Assembly: GCA_023229245.1 (NCBI GenBank)
Contig: JALNZU010000011.1
Span: 31,551-95,550 of the forward strand
DNA: 64,000 bases
DNA from: Bacteroidales bacterium
Lineage (GTDB): Bacteria; Bacteroidota; Bacteroidia; Bacteroidales; F082
Reading direction: 5' to 3'
Of the stretch, positions 35,477 to 42,796 are shown piece by piece. A program made the position numbers and the translations under genes. Within the stretch, counting starts at the first letter, position 1; each line of letters begins with the position of its first letter. The notes under the pieces were generated by a model, which worked only from the letters and a program-made list of their open reading frames with translations, was not told where the DNA came from and ran no database searches.

Positions 35477-35484
35477 CAAACGTA
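35477..35484 (-). promoter_or_regulatory. Candidate -7 box for the 69-residue protein
   Basis: Minus-strand TACGTTTG fits TAnnTTTG, 30 nt before the ATG at 35447; no clear -33 element. Confidence 0.35.
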
Positions 35485-35583
35485 CACTTTGTTATATTTA
35501 GTACATTGAAGTCGTTTTTTTTATCTGTACTAATTTTTTCTTGTTTTAACAGGGGATACAGCCTATCGCAAAATGTTTTTTCA

Positions 35584-35591
35584 TACCTTTG
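35584..35591 (+). promoter_or_regulatory. Candidate -7 box for the DUF438/PAS gene
   Basis: TACCTTTG fits TAnnTTTG, 33 nt before the ATG at 35624; no TTG at the expected -33 distance. Confidence 0.38.
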
Positions 35592-35623
35592 ATTGGCTTC
35601 ATTTATAAAAATTACAACAGCTT

Positions 35624-36823
35624 ATGGTACCTCTTACGCAATCTCAGGAAAAGAACTTAAGTTTTCTGCTTAGCTTATTTAAAGTTATAGAAGAAAAACA
35701 GAACGCCATAGAGTTCATCAGATCACATACTAATGAAATAGAGGCTGTTACAGCTTTTGATATCATGTTAGCGGTGGATAGGTTGACAGTGATACACCAA
35801 GTATCTCCCAAGTTTAAGCAACATATCAATAAGTTTATGAACGTGCTGGGGACTACAGTAAAATCATTCGATCTGCCTGTTGCACCTAAGGATAGTTTGA
35901 TGGATGTGTTGTTGCGAAACTATCGCAAATTAGAATTACAGCTCATCCAGCTCAAACCATTGATACGTAAGCTAAATAGCAATAGTGATGATGAGCAGCT
36001 AAAACAGGAAATTTTAGAAGGCATCAAGTATTTGAACCAATTTATTGCTTTCTATGAGATCAAAGAAAACATTCTTTTCCCTTTGATGGAACAAAAATAT
36101 CAGAACTATAAGTGTCTGTCAGTTATGTGGTCGTTTCATGATGATATCAGGCGGCATTTAAAAGCTTCTATCGATTCTATTCAAGCTATTCCATTCAATC
36201 TGAAGGTGTTTAACCGAAACATTTCGGATGCCTTTTTTACTATATATGCAATTAAGTTGCGCGACGAGCGAATTTTATTTCCCGAGATGGTAGGTGTGAT
36301 AAGCGATCTGCAGTATGCTGAAATCTTGCAGGAATGCATTCAGATGGGATTACCTTACTACGAGCCAACACATGCTTCACCGGCAGTTGAAGAAGGATTG
36401 CCCTTTATCAATAACAAGACTGACTTGCAAACTGGTCTGTTAGAGGTGCAGGAAATAATAATGTTGTTCAAACATTTACCGGTGGATATAACATATGTGG
36501 ATGCACAGGATAAGGTACGTTTTTATTCCGATCCGCCTCATCGTATCTTCCCACGCAGCAAAGCCGTGATAGGACGCGATGTGCGAAACTGTCATCCACC
36601 AGAAAGTGTCCATATGGTAGAAGAGATCATACAGGCATTTCGTGAAGGACGTAAACATGATGCCAATTTCTGGATCACTATGAAAGGCCGAAAGATACTA
36701 ATACAATATTTTGCTTTGCGCGATGAAGCCGGTAAATATCAGGGTGTGATGGAAGTTAGTCAGGATATTACTGCTATTCAACAGCTACAAGGCGAGAAAC
36801 GTTTATTGGATTGGAGAAATTGA
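35624..36823 (+). CDS. DUF438-type PAS protein with hemerythrin-like middle region
   Basis: A 399-residue cytoplasmic protein. The C-terminal 120 residues are a PAS domain with the DUF438/PAS_10 hallmarks: VDAQDKVRFYSDPPHRIFPR, VIGRDVRNCHPPESV, FWITMKGRKILIQYFALRDE and VMEVSQDITAIQQLQ. The middle (about 110-215) resembles a hemerythrin-like helical bundle (ENILFPLMEQKY, SFHDDIRRHL, DERILFPEMV). Several His ligands usual in that domain are replaced, for example Tyr in FYEIKENILFP and Leu-Arg in KLRDERILFP. A sensor of redox, oxygen or a small ligand is likely from the PAS domain. No output domain is visible. It faces the TPR gene with 14 nt between stops. Confidence 0.75.
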   Translation: MVPLTQSQEKNLSFLLSLFKVIEEKQNAIEFIRSHTNEIEAVTAFDIMLAVDRLTVIHQVSPKFKQHINKFMNVLGTTVKSFDLPVAPKDSLMDVLLRNYRKLELQLIQLKPLIRKLNSNSDDEQLKQEILEGIKYLNQFIAFYEIKENILFPLMEQKYQNYKCLSVMWSFHDDIRRHLKASIDSIQAIPFNLKVFNRNISDAFFTIYAIKLRDERILFPEMVGVISDLQYAEILQECIQMGLPYYEPTHASPAVEEGLPFINNKTDLQTGLLEVQEIIMLFKHLPVDITYVDAQDKVRFYSDPPHRIFPRSKAVIGRDVRNCHPPESVHMVEEIIQAFREGRKHDANFWITMKGRKILIQYFALRDEAGKYQGVMEVSQDITAIQQLQGEKRLLDWRN

Positions 36824-36837
36824 TGTGGATAGCTTTC

Positions 36838-38229
36838 TCAACTTTTCCACTTTCTGATATAGCTGAAGATAACTAAGATACCACTTATCAGTACAACACC
36901 GGCTAATGCCAATCTATACTGATTAATACGGGTAGTTTGCCGCAAGAGTTGACTCGATATCAGTCCGGTGCTGGCTTCCATATCACTTAGTTGCTGCTGC
37001 AAGGATACTTCACTGTATTGCAGATCAGACAAGCGCTTTAAAGTAGAATCATAACTATCCATAAAGCTCTGATACTCCGTGAGGAATGAGCTATAATCCT
37101 GCATTTTGAAATAATTGGTCATCTTCGTAAGATTGACCGGTCGGAAATAGGATGTCAGTCCAAATTCTTCAGCAATCATCAGGCATGAGTCCAAAAACTG
37201 ATTTGACAACTCAAATTGTTCAATTGCCTGATATGTCCTGCCAAGGTATAAGTCTGCGAGAGCTTCTCCGTCTTTATATCCGATAGATTTGCTGATAGTT
37301 AGCGATCGGTTATAGTGGTGTAACGCTTTTACGTAATCCTTTTGATCGCTGAAAACCTGTCCCATATTAGCTAAAACTATAGCCATTCCTAATTGATTTC
37401 CCAACAACTCACGCATTTCAAGTGAGCGTTGATAATATTCCAATGCTTTTGAATTATTCTGAAAATCAATAGAATAGATTCTGCCAATATTGTTATATAC
37501 TCTTCCTAATTCGTATATTTCTTCTTTATCCTCGAACACCTTAGCTGCCGATAAAAGCATCTCAAGCGCTTTGTCGCTTTTGTTCCATTGCCAGTAAACT
37601 AAGCCTAAATTCATGGTGAGTATGGCATTTCTAAGTGTGTCATGCAGTTCTTTATATAATTGAATAGCTTGTTGGTAGCTTTCAGCAGCACTATTGTAAT
37701 TTCCTGTGGTATAATACACTACTGCCCGATTTGTAATAGATGAGGCTAGTTGACCTTTAAGGTTGTGTTGAAATGCCAACTGCACTGCCTGATCGAATCG
37801 TTCGATAGCTAACTCGTATTTACCTAAATTTTTAAATACTATACCAATATTTATCTGGGCTTTACAAAGATCTTCAAAGTTTTTTCCTTTCTCTAAAATC
37901 TTTACTGCTTTTTGGTAGTAGTCTAAAGCCAATGTATAATCACCTGTTACAAAAGCTGTTTTACCCATTGAGATAAGGATAGTTCCTTGTATATTGTCTA
38001 GACCTTCTCTGGTAGCGTAATCGATGGCCAGAGTATCTAATTTAAAGCTCTCGTCGGGTGAGATCTCCCGGTATGCTTCTGAAAGTGCAATAAGTGTTTC
38101 GATACGCTCAACACCTGTTTGAGTGCTGATGAGCCTGTTAAGACTGTCAATATACTGCATCGAATTGTCTGAAAAGAGTTTTACAGACCAAATCAGAAGC
38201 ACTATCAGTAAAAATATCGTCTTTCTCAC
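36838..38229 (-). CDS. TPR-repeat membrane protein without kinase domain
   Basis: A 463-residue protein with a signal peptide (MRKTIFLLIVLLIWSVKLFS). About eight TPR units of the sensor-kinase type follow (GDYTLALDYYQKAVKILEKG, GNYNSAAESYQQAIQLYKEL, KDYVKALHHYNRSLTISKSI), then a coiled-coil stretch and a C-terminal transmembrane helix (LALAGVVLISGILVIFSYI) that ends in KWKS. The layout equals the sensory half of Bacteroidota TPR histidine kinases such as the one at 61760, but the protein stops right after the membrane helix. It may be a remnant, or a sensor working with a separate partner. The stop is clean and no kinase remnant is visible downstream. Confidence 0.8.
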   Translation of the reverse strand: MRKTIFLLIVLLIWSVKLFSDNSMQYIDSLNRLISTQTGVERIETLIALSEAYREISPDESFKLDTLAIDYATREGLDNIQGTILISMGKTAFVTGDYTLALDYYQKAVKILEKGKNFEDLCKAQINIGIVFKNLGKYELAIERFDQAVQLAFQHNLKGQLASSITNRAVVYYTTGNYNSAAESYQQAIQLYKELHDTLRNAILTMNLGLVYWQWNKSDKALEMLLSAAKVFEDKEEIYELGRVYNNIGRIYSIDFQNNSKALEYYQRSLEMRELLGNQLGMAIVLANMGQVFSDQKDYVKALHHYNRSLTISKSIGYKDGEALADLYLGRTYQAIEQFELSNQFLDSCLMIAEEFGLTSYFRPVNLTKMTNYFKMQDYSSFLTEYQSFMDSYDSTLKRLSDLQYSEVSLQQQLSDMEASTGLISSQLLRQTTRINQYRLALAGVVLISGILVIFSYIRKWKS

Positions 38230-38257
38230 AATTGCCTTTTTTTATGCCTTTTTTTAC

Positions 38258-38265
38258 CAAAAATA
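38258..38265 (-). promoter_or_regulatory. Candidate -7 box for the TPR membrane protein
   Basis: Minus-strand TATTTTTG (TAnnTTTG) about 29 nt before the ATG at 38229. Confidence 0.35.
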
Positions 38266-38441
38266 ATATTTTAATGAATGAAATACGTTTTTCTTTAAAA
38301 ATAAACAAGATTACTGACAAAATGGCAATATGTAATAGGGCAACAGATCAAACTTATGGTCTCGTTTGGCAGCTTGCTGCTTAAGAAGCACCTAACCAAC
38401 CAAGTCTTTATATGAAGGCTTCTATGCATGTTATCAAAAGC

Positions 38442-38469
38442 AAAAAAGCTGTCGTTATCGGACAGCTTT
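38442..38469 (-). terminator. Rho-independent terminator of the thioredoxin pair
   Basis: A 9-bp perfect stem (AAAGCTGTC at 38445-38453 with GACAGCTTT at 38461-38469, 7-nt loop) lies just downstream of the thioredoxin stop. On the minus strand it is followed by a T run. Confidence 0.7.
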
Positions 38470-38494
38470 AAGGCAAATATTATTTTAACAGGAA

Positions 38495-38848
38495 TTAATT
38501 TTTCAAAAGCACATCATTTATTGCTTGCTTCAAAGTTTCTTTTGGTAGTGCTCCCATTGCCATTTGAGGCTGTCCGTCTTTCGGGCAGAACAACAAAGAT
38601 GGAATACTACGGATACCAAAAGCAGCTGCCAACTCTGTCTGATCCTCTGTATCAATCTGATAGATATTGATCTTTCCGGCATACTCCTTTGATAGCTCTT
38701 CCAATATAGGTGCTACAATTTTACAAGGCTGACACCAGTCGGCATAAAAATCGATCAAGCAAGGTAACTCGCCTTCAAATTTCCATTCCTGATTTTTTTC
38801 GTAGTTAAAAACCTTTTCCAAAAAGGTCTGTTTGGTCAAATGCTCCAT
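38495..38848 (-). CDS. Cytoplasmic thioredoxin
   Basis: A 117-residue thioredoxin-fold protein with active site DFYADWCQPCK, the cis-Pro segment IRSIPSLLF and the usual C-terminal helix. WCQPC replaces the canonical WCGPC, which may shift redox potential or partner choice. There is no signal peptide, so it is expected in the cytoplasm, where it could reduce peroxiredoxins such as the Bcp encoded at 33953. It follows the exported thioredoxin gene by 38 nt and shares the terminator at 38442. The two proteins also share a related N-terminal extension (TFLEKVFNYE against TFLEKVWNFE), which shows a gene duplication. Confidence 0.88.
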   Translation of the reverse strand: MEHLTKQTFLEKVFNYEKNQEWKFEGELPCLIDFYADWCQPCKIVAPILEELSKEYAGKINIYQIDTEDQTELAAAFGIRSIPSLLFCPKDGQPQMAMGALPKETLKQAINDVLLKN

Positions 38849-38886
38849 GATAAATTTATTAACATTAGGTGTTTAAATTATTTTCT

Positions 38887-39366
38887 TTATTTGTTAAGCA
38901 GCTGTTCTTCAATCACTTTAACATACATCTCTTCGGTAAGTGCCCCGGCTTGCATCATAGGTTTTCCATGTACAGGTGTAAATAATACCGATGGAATACT
39001 TCGTACCTGAAACACTGCGGCTAACTTTTGTTCTTTATCCACATCGATTTTATAGATTTTCAGTTGGCCTTTATATTCTTCTGCCAGCTTATCCATGATA
39101 GGTGCAATCATTCGACAAGGGGCACACCAATCGGCGTAAAAGTCAATAATGGCAGGCAATTCACCTTCATATACCCAACTCTGCTGATTGGCTTCAAAGT
39201 TCCATACTTTCTCCAAAAAAGTATCATAAGTCAAATACTCTACTTTACCGGTTTCCTGAGTAATGGCCATAGCATTGTTACCATCTGTCTGCTTTCCGGT
39301 TGTAGTGCTGCAAGCTGTAGTTAACATAGTTAGAACAGCTAGTATACTGAACAAGGTCCTCATCAT
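38887..39366 (-). CDS. Exported thioredoxin-family protein, probable lipoprotein
   Basis: A 159-residue thioredoxin-fold protein with N-terminal signal MMRTLFSILAVLTMLTTAC. The Cys at residue 19 could be lipidated, although Thr at -3 is not the best lipobox. Active site DFYADWCAPCR and cis-Pro VRSIPSVLF are intact. It is expected in the periplasm or membrane-anchored, in thiol-disulfide exchange. It is a duplicate of the downstream cytoplasmic thioredoxin, judging by their shared extension before the fold. Either of two adjacent ATGs (39366, 39363) could start it. A -7 box lies about 29 nt upstream. Confidence 0.85.
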   Translation of the reverse strand: MMRTLFSILAVLTMLTTACSTTTGKQTDGNNAMAITQETGKVEYLTYDTFLEKVWNFEANQQSWVYEGELPAIIDFYADWCAPCRMIAPIMDKLAEEYKGQLKIYKIDVDKEQKLAAVFQVRSIPSVLFTPVHGKPMMQAGALTEEMYVKVIEEQLLNK

Positions 39367-39394
39367 GATTCAATTATTAAAAGATAAAACTTGG

Positions 39395-39402
39395 CAAAAA
39401 TA
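39395..39402 (-). promoter_or_regulatory. Candidate -7 box for the thioredoxin operon
   Basis: Minus-strand TATTTTTG (TAnnTTTG) 29 nt before the start at 39366; a CAA (TTG on the minus strand) lies 16 nt farther, slightly closer than the usual 17-23. Confidence 0.4.
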
Positions 39403-39434
39403 TAAATAAATCGCTTAACAATCACTTTTTTTGA

Positions 39435-39442
39435 TATTTTTG
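39435..39442 (+). promoter_or_regulatory. Candidate -7 box for the IS1595-type zinc-ribbon gene
   Basis: TATTTTTG (TAnnTTTG) about 53 nt before the ATG at 39496, divergent from the thioredoxin promoter. Confidence 0.35.
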
Positions 39443-39495
39443 TACTCAAATTATATACCATAGGATATGGATGTAAAATTGTCATGTAAAATAAT

Positions 39496-39897
39496 ATGGA
39501 GATAGGTATAGGAGAAAGGCAATTGTCGGAAGAGGAGCTTATTTTAAAATTTCTGGCAGACCACAAATGGAGGGATGGATATATATGCAGAAAATGTGGG
39601 CATGACAATTATTGTTCTGGGAAAAAGCCTTATTCACGTAGGTGTACCAGATGTAAGACGGATGAATCGGCAACGGCTCATACTCTTTTTCACCGTTGCA
39701 AGCTTCCGATAATAGAAGCATTTCACATTGCCCGCATGATTTGCTGCGATCCAAAAATTTCTACCTATGAGATCAGTCGTCAAACCGATAAAAGACAAAT
39801 GACCTGTTGGAAGTTTAAGACAAAGATCATTGAATGCATGCAAGATAAGGCAAAATTAAAAATGTTACAGACGATGGTACAGCTTCCTGTAGAATAA
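39496..39897 (+). CDS. Stand-alone IS1595-type transposase zinc-ribbon protein
   Basis: A 133-residue protein matching only the N-terminal part of IS1595-family transposases. It has a zinc ribbon with C31-x2-C34 and C50-x2-C53 (YICRKCGHDN, RRCTRCKTDESATAHTLFH), then the helical segment IIEAFHIARMICCDPKISTY. The DDE catalytic domain is absent. It ends in a clean stop followed by a terminator, and I see no inverted repeats or target duplications around it. It could be an insertion-sequence remnant or, given its promoter box and terminator, a domesticated DNA-binding protein. Confidence 0.8.
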   Translation: MEIGIGERQLSEEELILKFLADHKWRDGYICRKCGHDNYCSGKKPYSRRCTRCKTDESATAHTLFHRCKLPIIEAFHIARMICCDPKISTYEISRQTDKRQMTCWKFKTKIIECMQDKAKLKMLQTMVQLPVE

Positions 39898-39903
39898 ATC
39901 GGG

Positions 39904-39939
39904 CAAAAAAAATACCGGCTTTTTACGACCGGTTTTTTT
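39904..39939. terminator. Bidirectional rho-independent terminator
   Basis: ACCGG (39914-39918) pairs with CCGGT (39929-39933), flanked by an A run on the left and a T run on the right. It can stop the zinc-ribbon gene on the plus strand and tRNA-Ser on the minus strand. Confidence 0.7.
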
Positions 39940-39942
39940 GAG

Positions 39943-40027
39943 CGGAGGAAGAGGGATTCGAACCCCCGGAGGCTTGCACCTCAACGGTTTTCAAGACCGC
40001 CGCATTCGACCACTCTGCCATTCCTCC
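39943..40027 (-). tRNA. tRNA-Ser (anticodon UGA)
   Basis: An 85-nt serine tRNA. The acceptor stem pairs GGAGGAA (5', bases 40027-40021) with TTCCTCC (3'), with discriminator G. The anticodon loop CTTGAAA gives anticodon TGA, reading UCA and other UCN codons. A long variable arm, as expected for class II tRNA-Ser, and the T-loop GGTTCGAATCC are present. CCA is not encoded. Confidence 0.95.
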
Positions 40028-40031
40028 GCCG

Positions 40032-40039
40032 CAAAAATA
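40032..40039 (-). promoter_or_regulatory. Candidate -7 box of tRNA-Ser
   Basis: Minus-strand TATTTTTG (TAnnTTTG) five bases upstream of the tRNA 5' end, so transcription would begin about at the mature end. Confidence 0.4.
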
Positions 40040-40140
40040 CAACTTTTTCAATTCCACAGTCTATAGTAAACAACATTATTGGTTTTTCTCATAGCCAGAT
40101 AAAGACCAAGACTGATAGACGCTTTTTTTCTGCAAAACAC

Positions 40141-40171
40141 TTGCATCAACATCATGGTTTGAGTATCTTTG
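40141..40171 (+). promoter_or_regulatory. Orphan promoter-like sequence
   Basis: TTG (40141-40143), 20 nt spacer, TATCTTTG (40164-40171): a full match to TTG-N17-23-TAnnTTTG, with only a 22-codon ORF and the GWxTD gene (200 nt away) downstream. Confidence 0.4.
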
Positions 40172-40343
40172 AACAAACTTTATGAGAGGTTGGACAAAAC
40201 TTATTTTAGTATCATCGTTCACCCTTGATGAAATAAGTACAAAAATTTAATCGGATGAAAAGACTCATTAGCCCTATTTCAATTCCGATAGTGAAATTAG
40301 TTATAAGGTGTGTTGACAGTAATTTTGGAACTGGCATAATACC

Positions 40344-40351
40344 TACCTTTG
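40344..40351 (+). promoter_or_regulatory. Candidate -7 box of the GWxTD gene
   Basis: TACCTTTG fits TAnnTTTG, 20 nt before the ATG at 40371; TTTG at 40324-40327 is 16 nt upstream, slightly closer than usual. Confidence 0.45.
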
Positions 40352-40370
40352 CATCTGATATAGGATATAT

Positions 40371-41846
40371 ATGATAAAAAAAATTGTTTTCATTGTTGCG
40401 TTTCTCCTTGGTTCGATCTATACTTTCGGGCAACAGGAGAAAAACCTGTTAGCCTATTTATCGTATGGAACGTTTACCGTCCCTGGTGAAGGCTCATATC
40501 TTGAAACCTATCTGGCTGTCAGCGGTCAAAGTGTGGTGTTTGCAGCCGTCGGAGATTCTCTATATCAGGCAAACATACAGGTTACCATTATTTTCATGCA
40601 GGATAGTACGGTTCAGAATTACACAAAATATGAGCTTCAAAGTCCATTAGTTGAGGATCCGGAAGAAACCAATTTCGGGATTATCGATCAACAACGATTT
40701 ATGTTGTCTGATGGTGAATATCAAATGTTTATTGAAATCTTCGACCTGAATAATCCTGAGGTACCGGCTTTCAGCACAGAAGAAACAGTAGTATTGGAGT
40801 TTCCCGATGATGCCATACAAATCTCGGCTATTCAGTTGATTGATACATATCATAAAGTCGATGTTCCGAGCGTAATAACCAAAAATGATTACGATCTGAT
40901 CCCTTTGGTATATGCGTTTTATCCGGCATCAAACACGACTCTTAATTTTTATACCGAAGTGTATTTCACTGACCTGATACTTGGAGATGAAGGAAAGTTC
41001 CTTGTCTCATATTTTATCGAGTCAGCCGAGAGTCAGAATATGATGCAGGATTTTATTTTCCGTAAACGAATGGATTCTAAGCCAGTAAATGTGTTGATGA
41101 GTAGTATTGATATCAGCCAATTACCCTCAGGAAATTATAATTTAGCTATTGAAGTACGTGATATTCACAATGAGATCTTAGCCTCCAATAAATTATTTTT
41201 CCGTCGGCATAATCCTGCGGTAACACATCAGCTCAGCGATTTATCTGCTGTCAACATCAGCCATACATTTGTTGACCAGTATGAGGATATAGAAATCATG
41301 AGAGAGTATCTTCGTTGTTTGGCACCTTTATCATCTGAAGCAGAGCGCGATTACGCCTATAACCTGTCAAATACTGCGGAATTAAGCAGTATGCAACGCT
41401 TTTTCTATTATTTCTGGGAGAAGCGCAATTATGATGAGCCGGAGAAAGCATGGCTCACGTATTTTGAAGATGTGATCAAAGTGAATGCTACGTATAAGAC
41501 TATCACAAAACGTGGCTATGAATCGGATAGAGGAAGGGTGTATCTAAAATATGGCCCACCTAACCATATAGCAGAAAGTTATAACGAGCCTGCAGCTTAT
41601 CCATACGAAATATGGCATTATTACTCGCTTGGGAATCAACGTAATAAACGGTTTGTGTTTGTTACCAAAGATATGGCTACCAATGATTTTGTGTTAGTAC
41701 ATTCCGATGCCATAGGTGAGTTGGCCAACTATCGCTGGCAACTTGACATATACAAACGTACCTGGGACCCGAACAATATTGATCAAACCTCACCTGAGGA
41801 TGCATTTGGCAATCGTGCCTACGACTATTACAAGCATCCAAGATAG
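40371..41846 (+). CDS. GWxTD domain-containing exported protein
   Basis: A 491-residue secreted protein with signal peptide MIKKIVFIVAFLLGSIYTFG. The middle is beta-rich. The C-terminal 150 residues form a GWxTD domain (TKRGYESDRGRVYLKYGPPN, then YPYEIWHYYSLGNQRNKRFV), a family common in Bacteroidota and some other phyla, with no established biochemical role. The name motif itself is not preserved: the matching region reads KAWLTYFEDV. It is probably periplasmic or surface-exposed. The lipid A-type acyltransferase gene follows by 56 nt. Confidence 0.85.
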   Translation: MIKKIVFIVAFLLGSIYTFGQQEKNLLAYLSYGTFTVPGEGSYLETYLAVSGQSVVFAAVGDSLYQANIQVTIIFMQDSTVQNYTKYELQSPLVEDPEETNFGIIDQQRFMLSDGEYQMFIEIFDLNNPEVPAFSTEETVVLEFPDDAIQISAIQLIDTYHKVDVPSVITKNDYDLIPLVYAFYPASNTTLNFYTEVYFTDLILGDEGKFLVSYFIESAESQNMMQDFIFRKRMDSKPVNVLMSSIDISQLPSGNYNLAIEVRDIHNEILASNKLFFRRHNPAVTHQLSDLSAVNISHTFVDQYEDIEIMREYLRCLAPLSSEAERDYAYNLSNTAELSSMQRFFYYFWEKRNYDEPEKAWLTYFEDVIKVNATYKTITKRGYESDRGRVYLKYGPPNHIAESYNEPAAYPYEIWHYYSLGNQRNKRFVFVTKDMATNDFVLVHSDAIGELANYRWQLDIYKRTWDPNNIDQTSPEDAFGNRAYDYYKHPR

Positions 41847-41902
41847 ACGTATAAAAAAAATCCGGCTTGAAAATCTAAAAAAACCAGACCGTTTATCTAT
41901 CT

Positions 41903-42796
41903 ATGAAACTTGTTTTCAAAAAACTTGGATTTTATATGTTTTACGGACTGGCCTACGGTACAGCACTACTACCTGAAAAGTGTTCCTATTGTCTATCCGA
42001 TATAGTTGCATGGGTGTTGCAACATTTAGTAAGATACAGAAGAAAGGTGATTGCTTTAAACCTTGGAAACAGCTTTCCTGATAAATCTGTCAAAGAGTTG
42101 CAACAGGTTGAGAAAGGATTTTATAGAAATATCAGTGACGTCTTATTTGAGACTATTCGTTTGCTTCGTTTAAAGCCATCAACCCTCAAGTCAAGGATCC
42201 GTATCACTAATCCCGAAGCCATTGAAAACTTGTATGCCACACAAAAATCAGTATTTCTTGCTATAGGTCATACAGGTAATTGGGAGTGGTTGGCCTCATT
42301 CTTATCCGTTAGTATTGAACTACCTATGATAGCAATCTATAAGAAGTTGTCTGACAATCAATTTGATTTGTTTCTAAAAAAGATTCGCCAAGGTTTTGGT
42401 CGGCTTGAGCTTGTTGAGTCAAAGTCAGCTTATAAATATTTAGCAAGCCTGTCGCAGCCTCATGCCATACTCATACTTGCCGATCAAACACCCTTGAAAC
42501 GCGACAGCCATCACTGGCTTACTTTTTTGAATCAGGACACTTCGTTTTTCATGGGATTGGAAAAAATGGCCAAGCGTTTGAATCATGCAGTACTTTATCT
42601 CGATCTTCACCGTGTCAGAAGAGGATATTATGATATTACTGTTCATGAGATCTGTTCTGAATGCAGTCAGACGGCCCCCTACTCTATCACCCGGCAATAT
42701 TCACAACATTTAGAGCGTTCTATTCGCATTCAGCCCGAATCCTGGTTATGGAGTCATAGGCGCTGGAAGCATAAACCACCGCACGACAACTTATGA
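41903..42796 (+). CDS. Lipid A biosynthesis late acyltransferase-like protein (LpxL/HtrB family)
   Basis: A 297-residue lysophospholipid acyltransferase-family protein. The HX4E catalytic motif is HTGNWE (123-128), within FLAIGHTGNWEWLASF, and LADQTPLKRDSHHWLTFLN is the typical region with the D-Q-x-P turn. It probably adds a secondary acyl chain to lipid A or another envelope lipid at the inner-membrane face; the N-terminal hydrophobic stretch may serve as anchor. Its stop overlaps the start of the GT2 gene (ATGA at 42793-42796). Confidence 0.87.
   Translation: MKLVFKKLGFYMFYGLAYGTALLPEKCSYCLSDIVAWVLQHLVRYRRKVIALNLGNSFPDKSVKELQQVEKGFYRNISDVLFETIRLLRLKPSTLKSRIRITNPEAIENLYATQKSVFLAIGHTGNWEWLASFLSVSIELPMIAIYKKLSDNQFDLFLKKIRQGFGRLELVESKSAYKYLASLSQPHAILILADQTPLKRDSHHWLTFLNQDTSFFMGLEKMAKRLNHAVLYLDLHRVRRGYYDITVHEICSECSQTAPYSITRQYSQHLERSIRIQPESWLWSHRRWKHKPPHDNL

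Larger units (their letters stand above)
40028..40370. other. 343-nt non-coding stretch between tRNA-Ser and the GWxTD gene
   Basis: No convincing gene. It holds a minus-strand -7 box next to the tRNA, an orphan plus-strand promoter-like sequence (40141-40171) followed by a 22-codon ORF (40182-40250), and the -7 box of the GWxTD gene. Confidence 0.6.

Noticed and set aside
39496..39897. Intact IS1595 insertion sequence
   Set aside because: The DDE domain is missing and no terminal inverted repeats or target duplications are visible.
40255..40374. 39-codon ORF whose stop overlaps the GWxTD start (ATGA)
   Set aside because: The -7 promoter box of the GWxTD gene lies within it and the translation has no recognisable features; overlap seems accidental.
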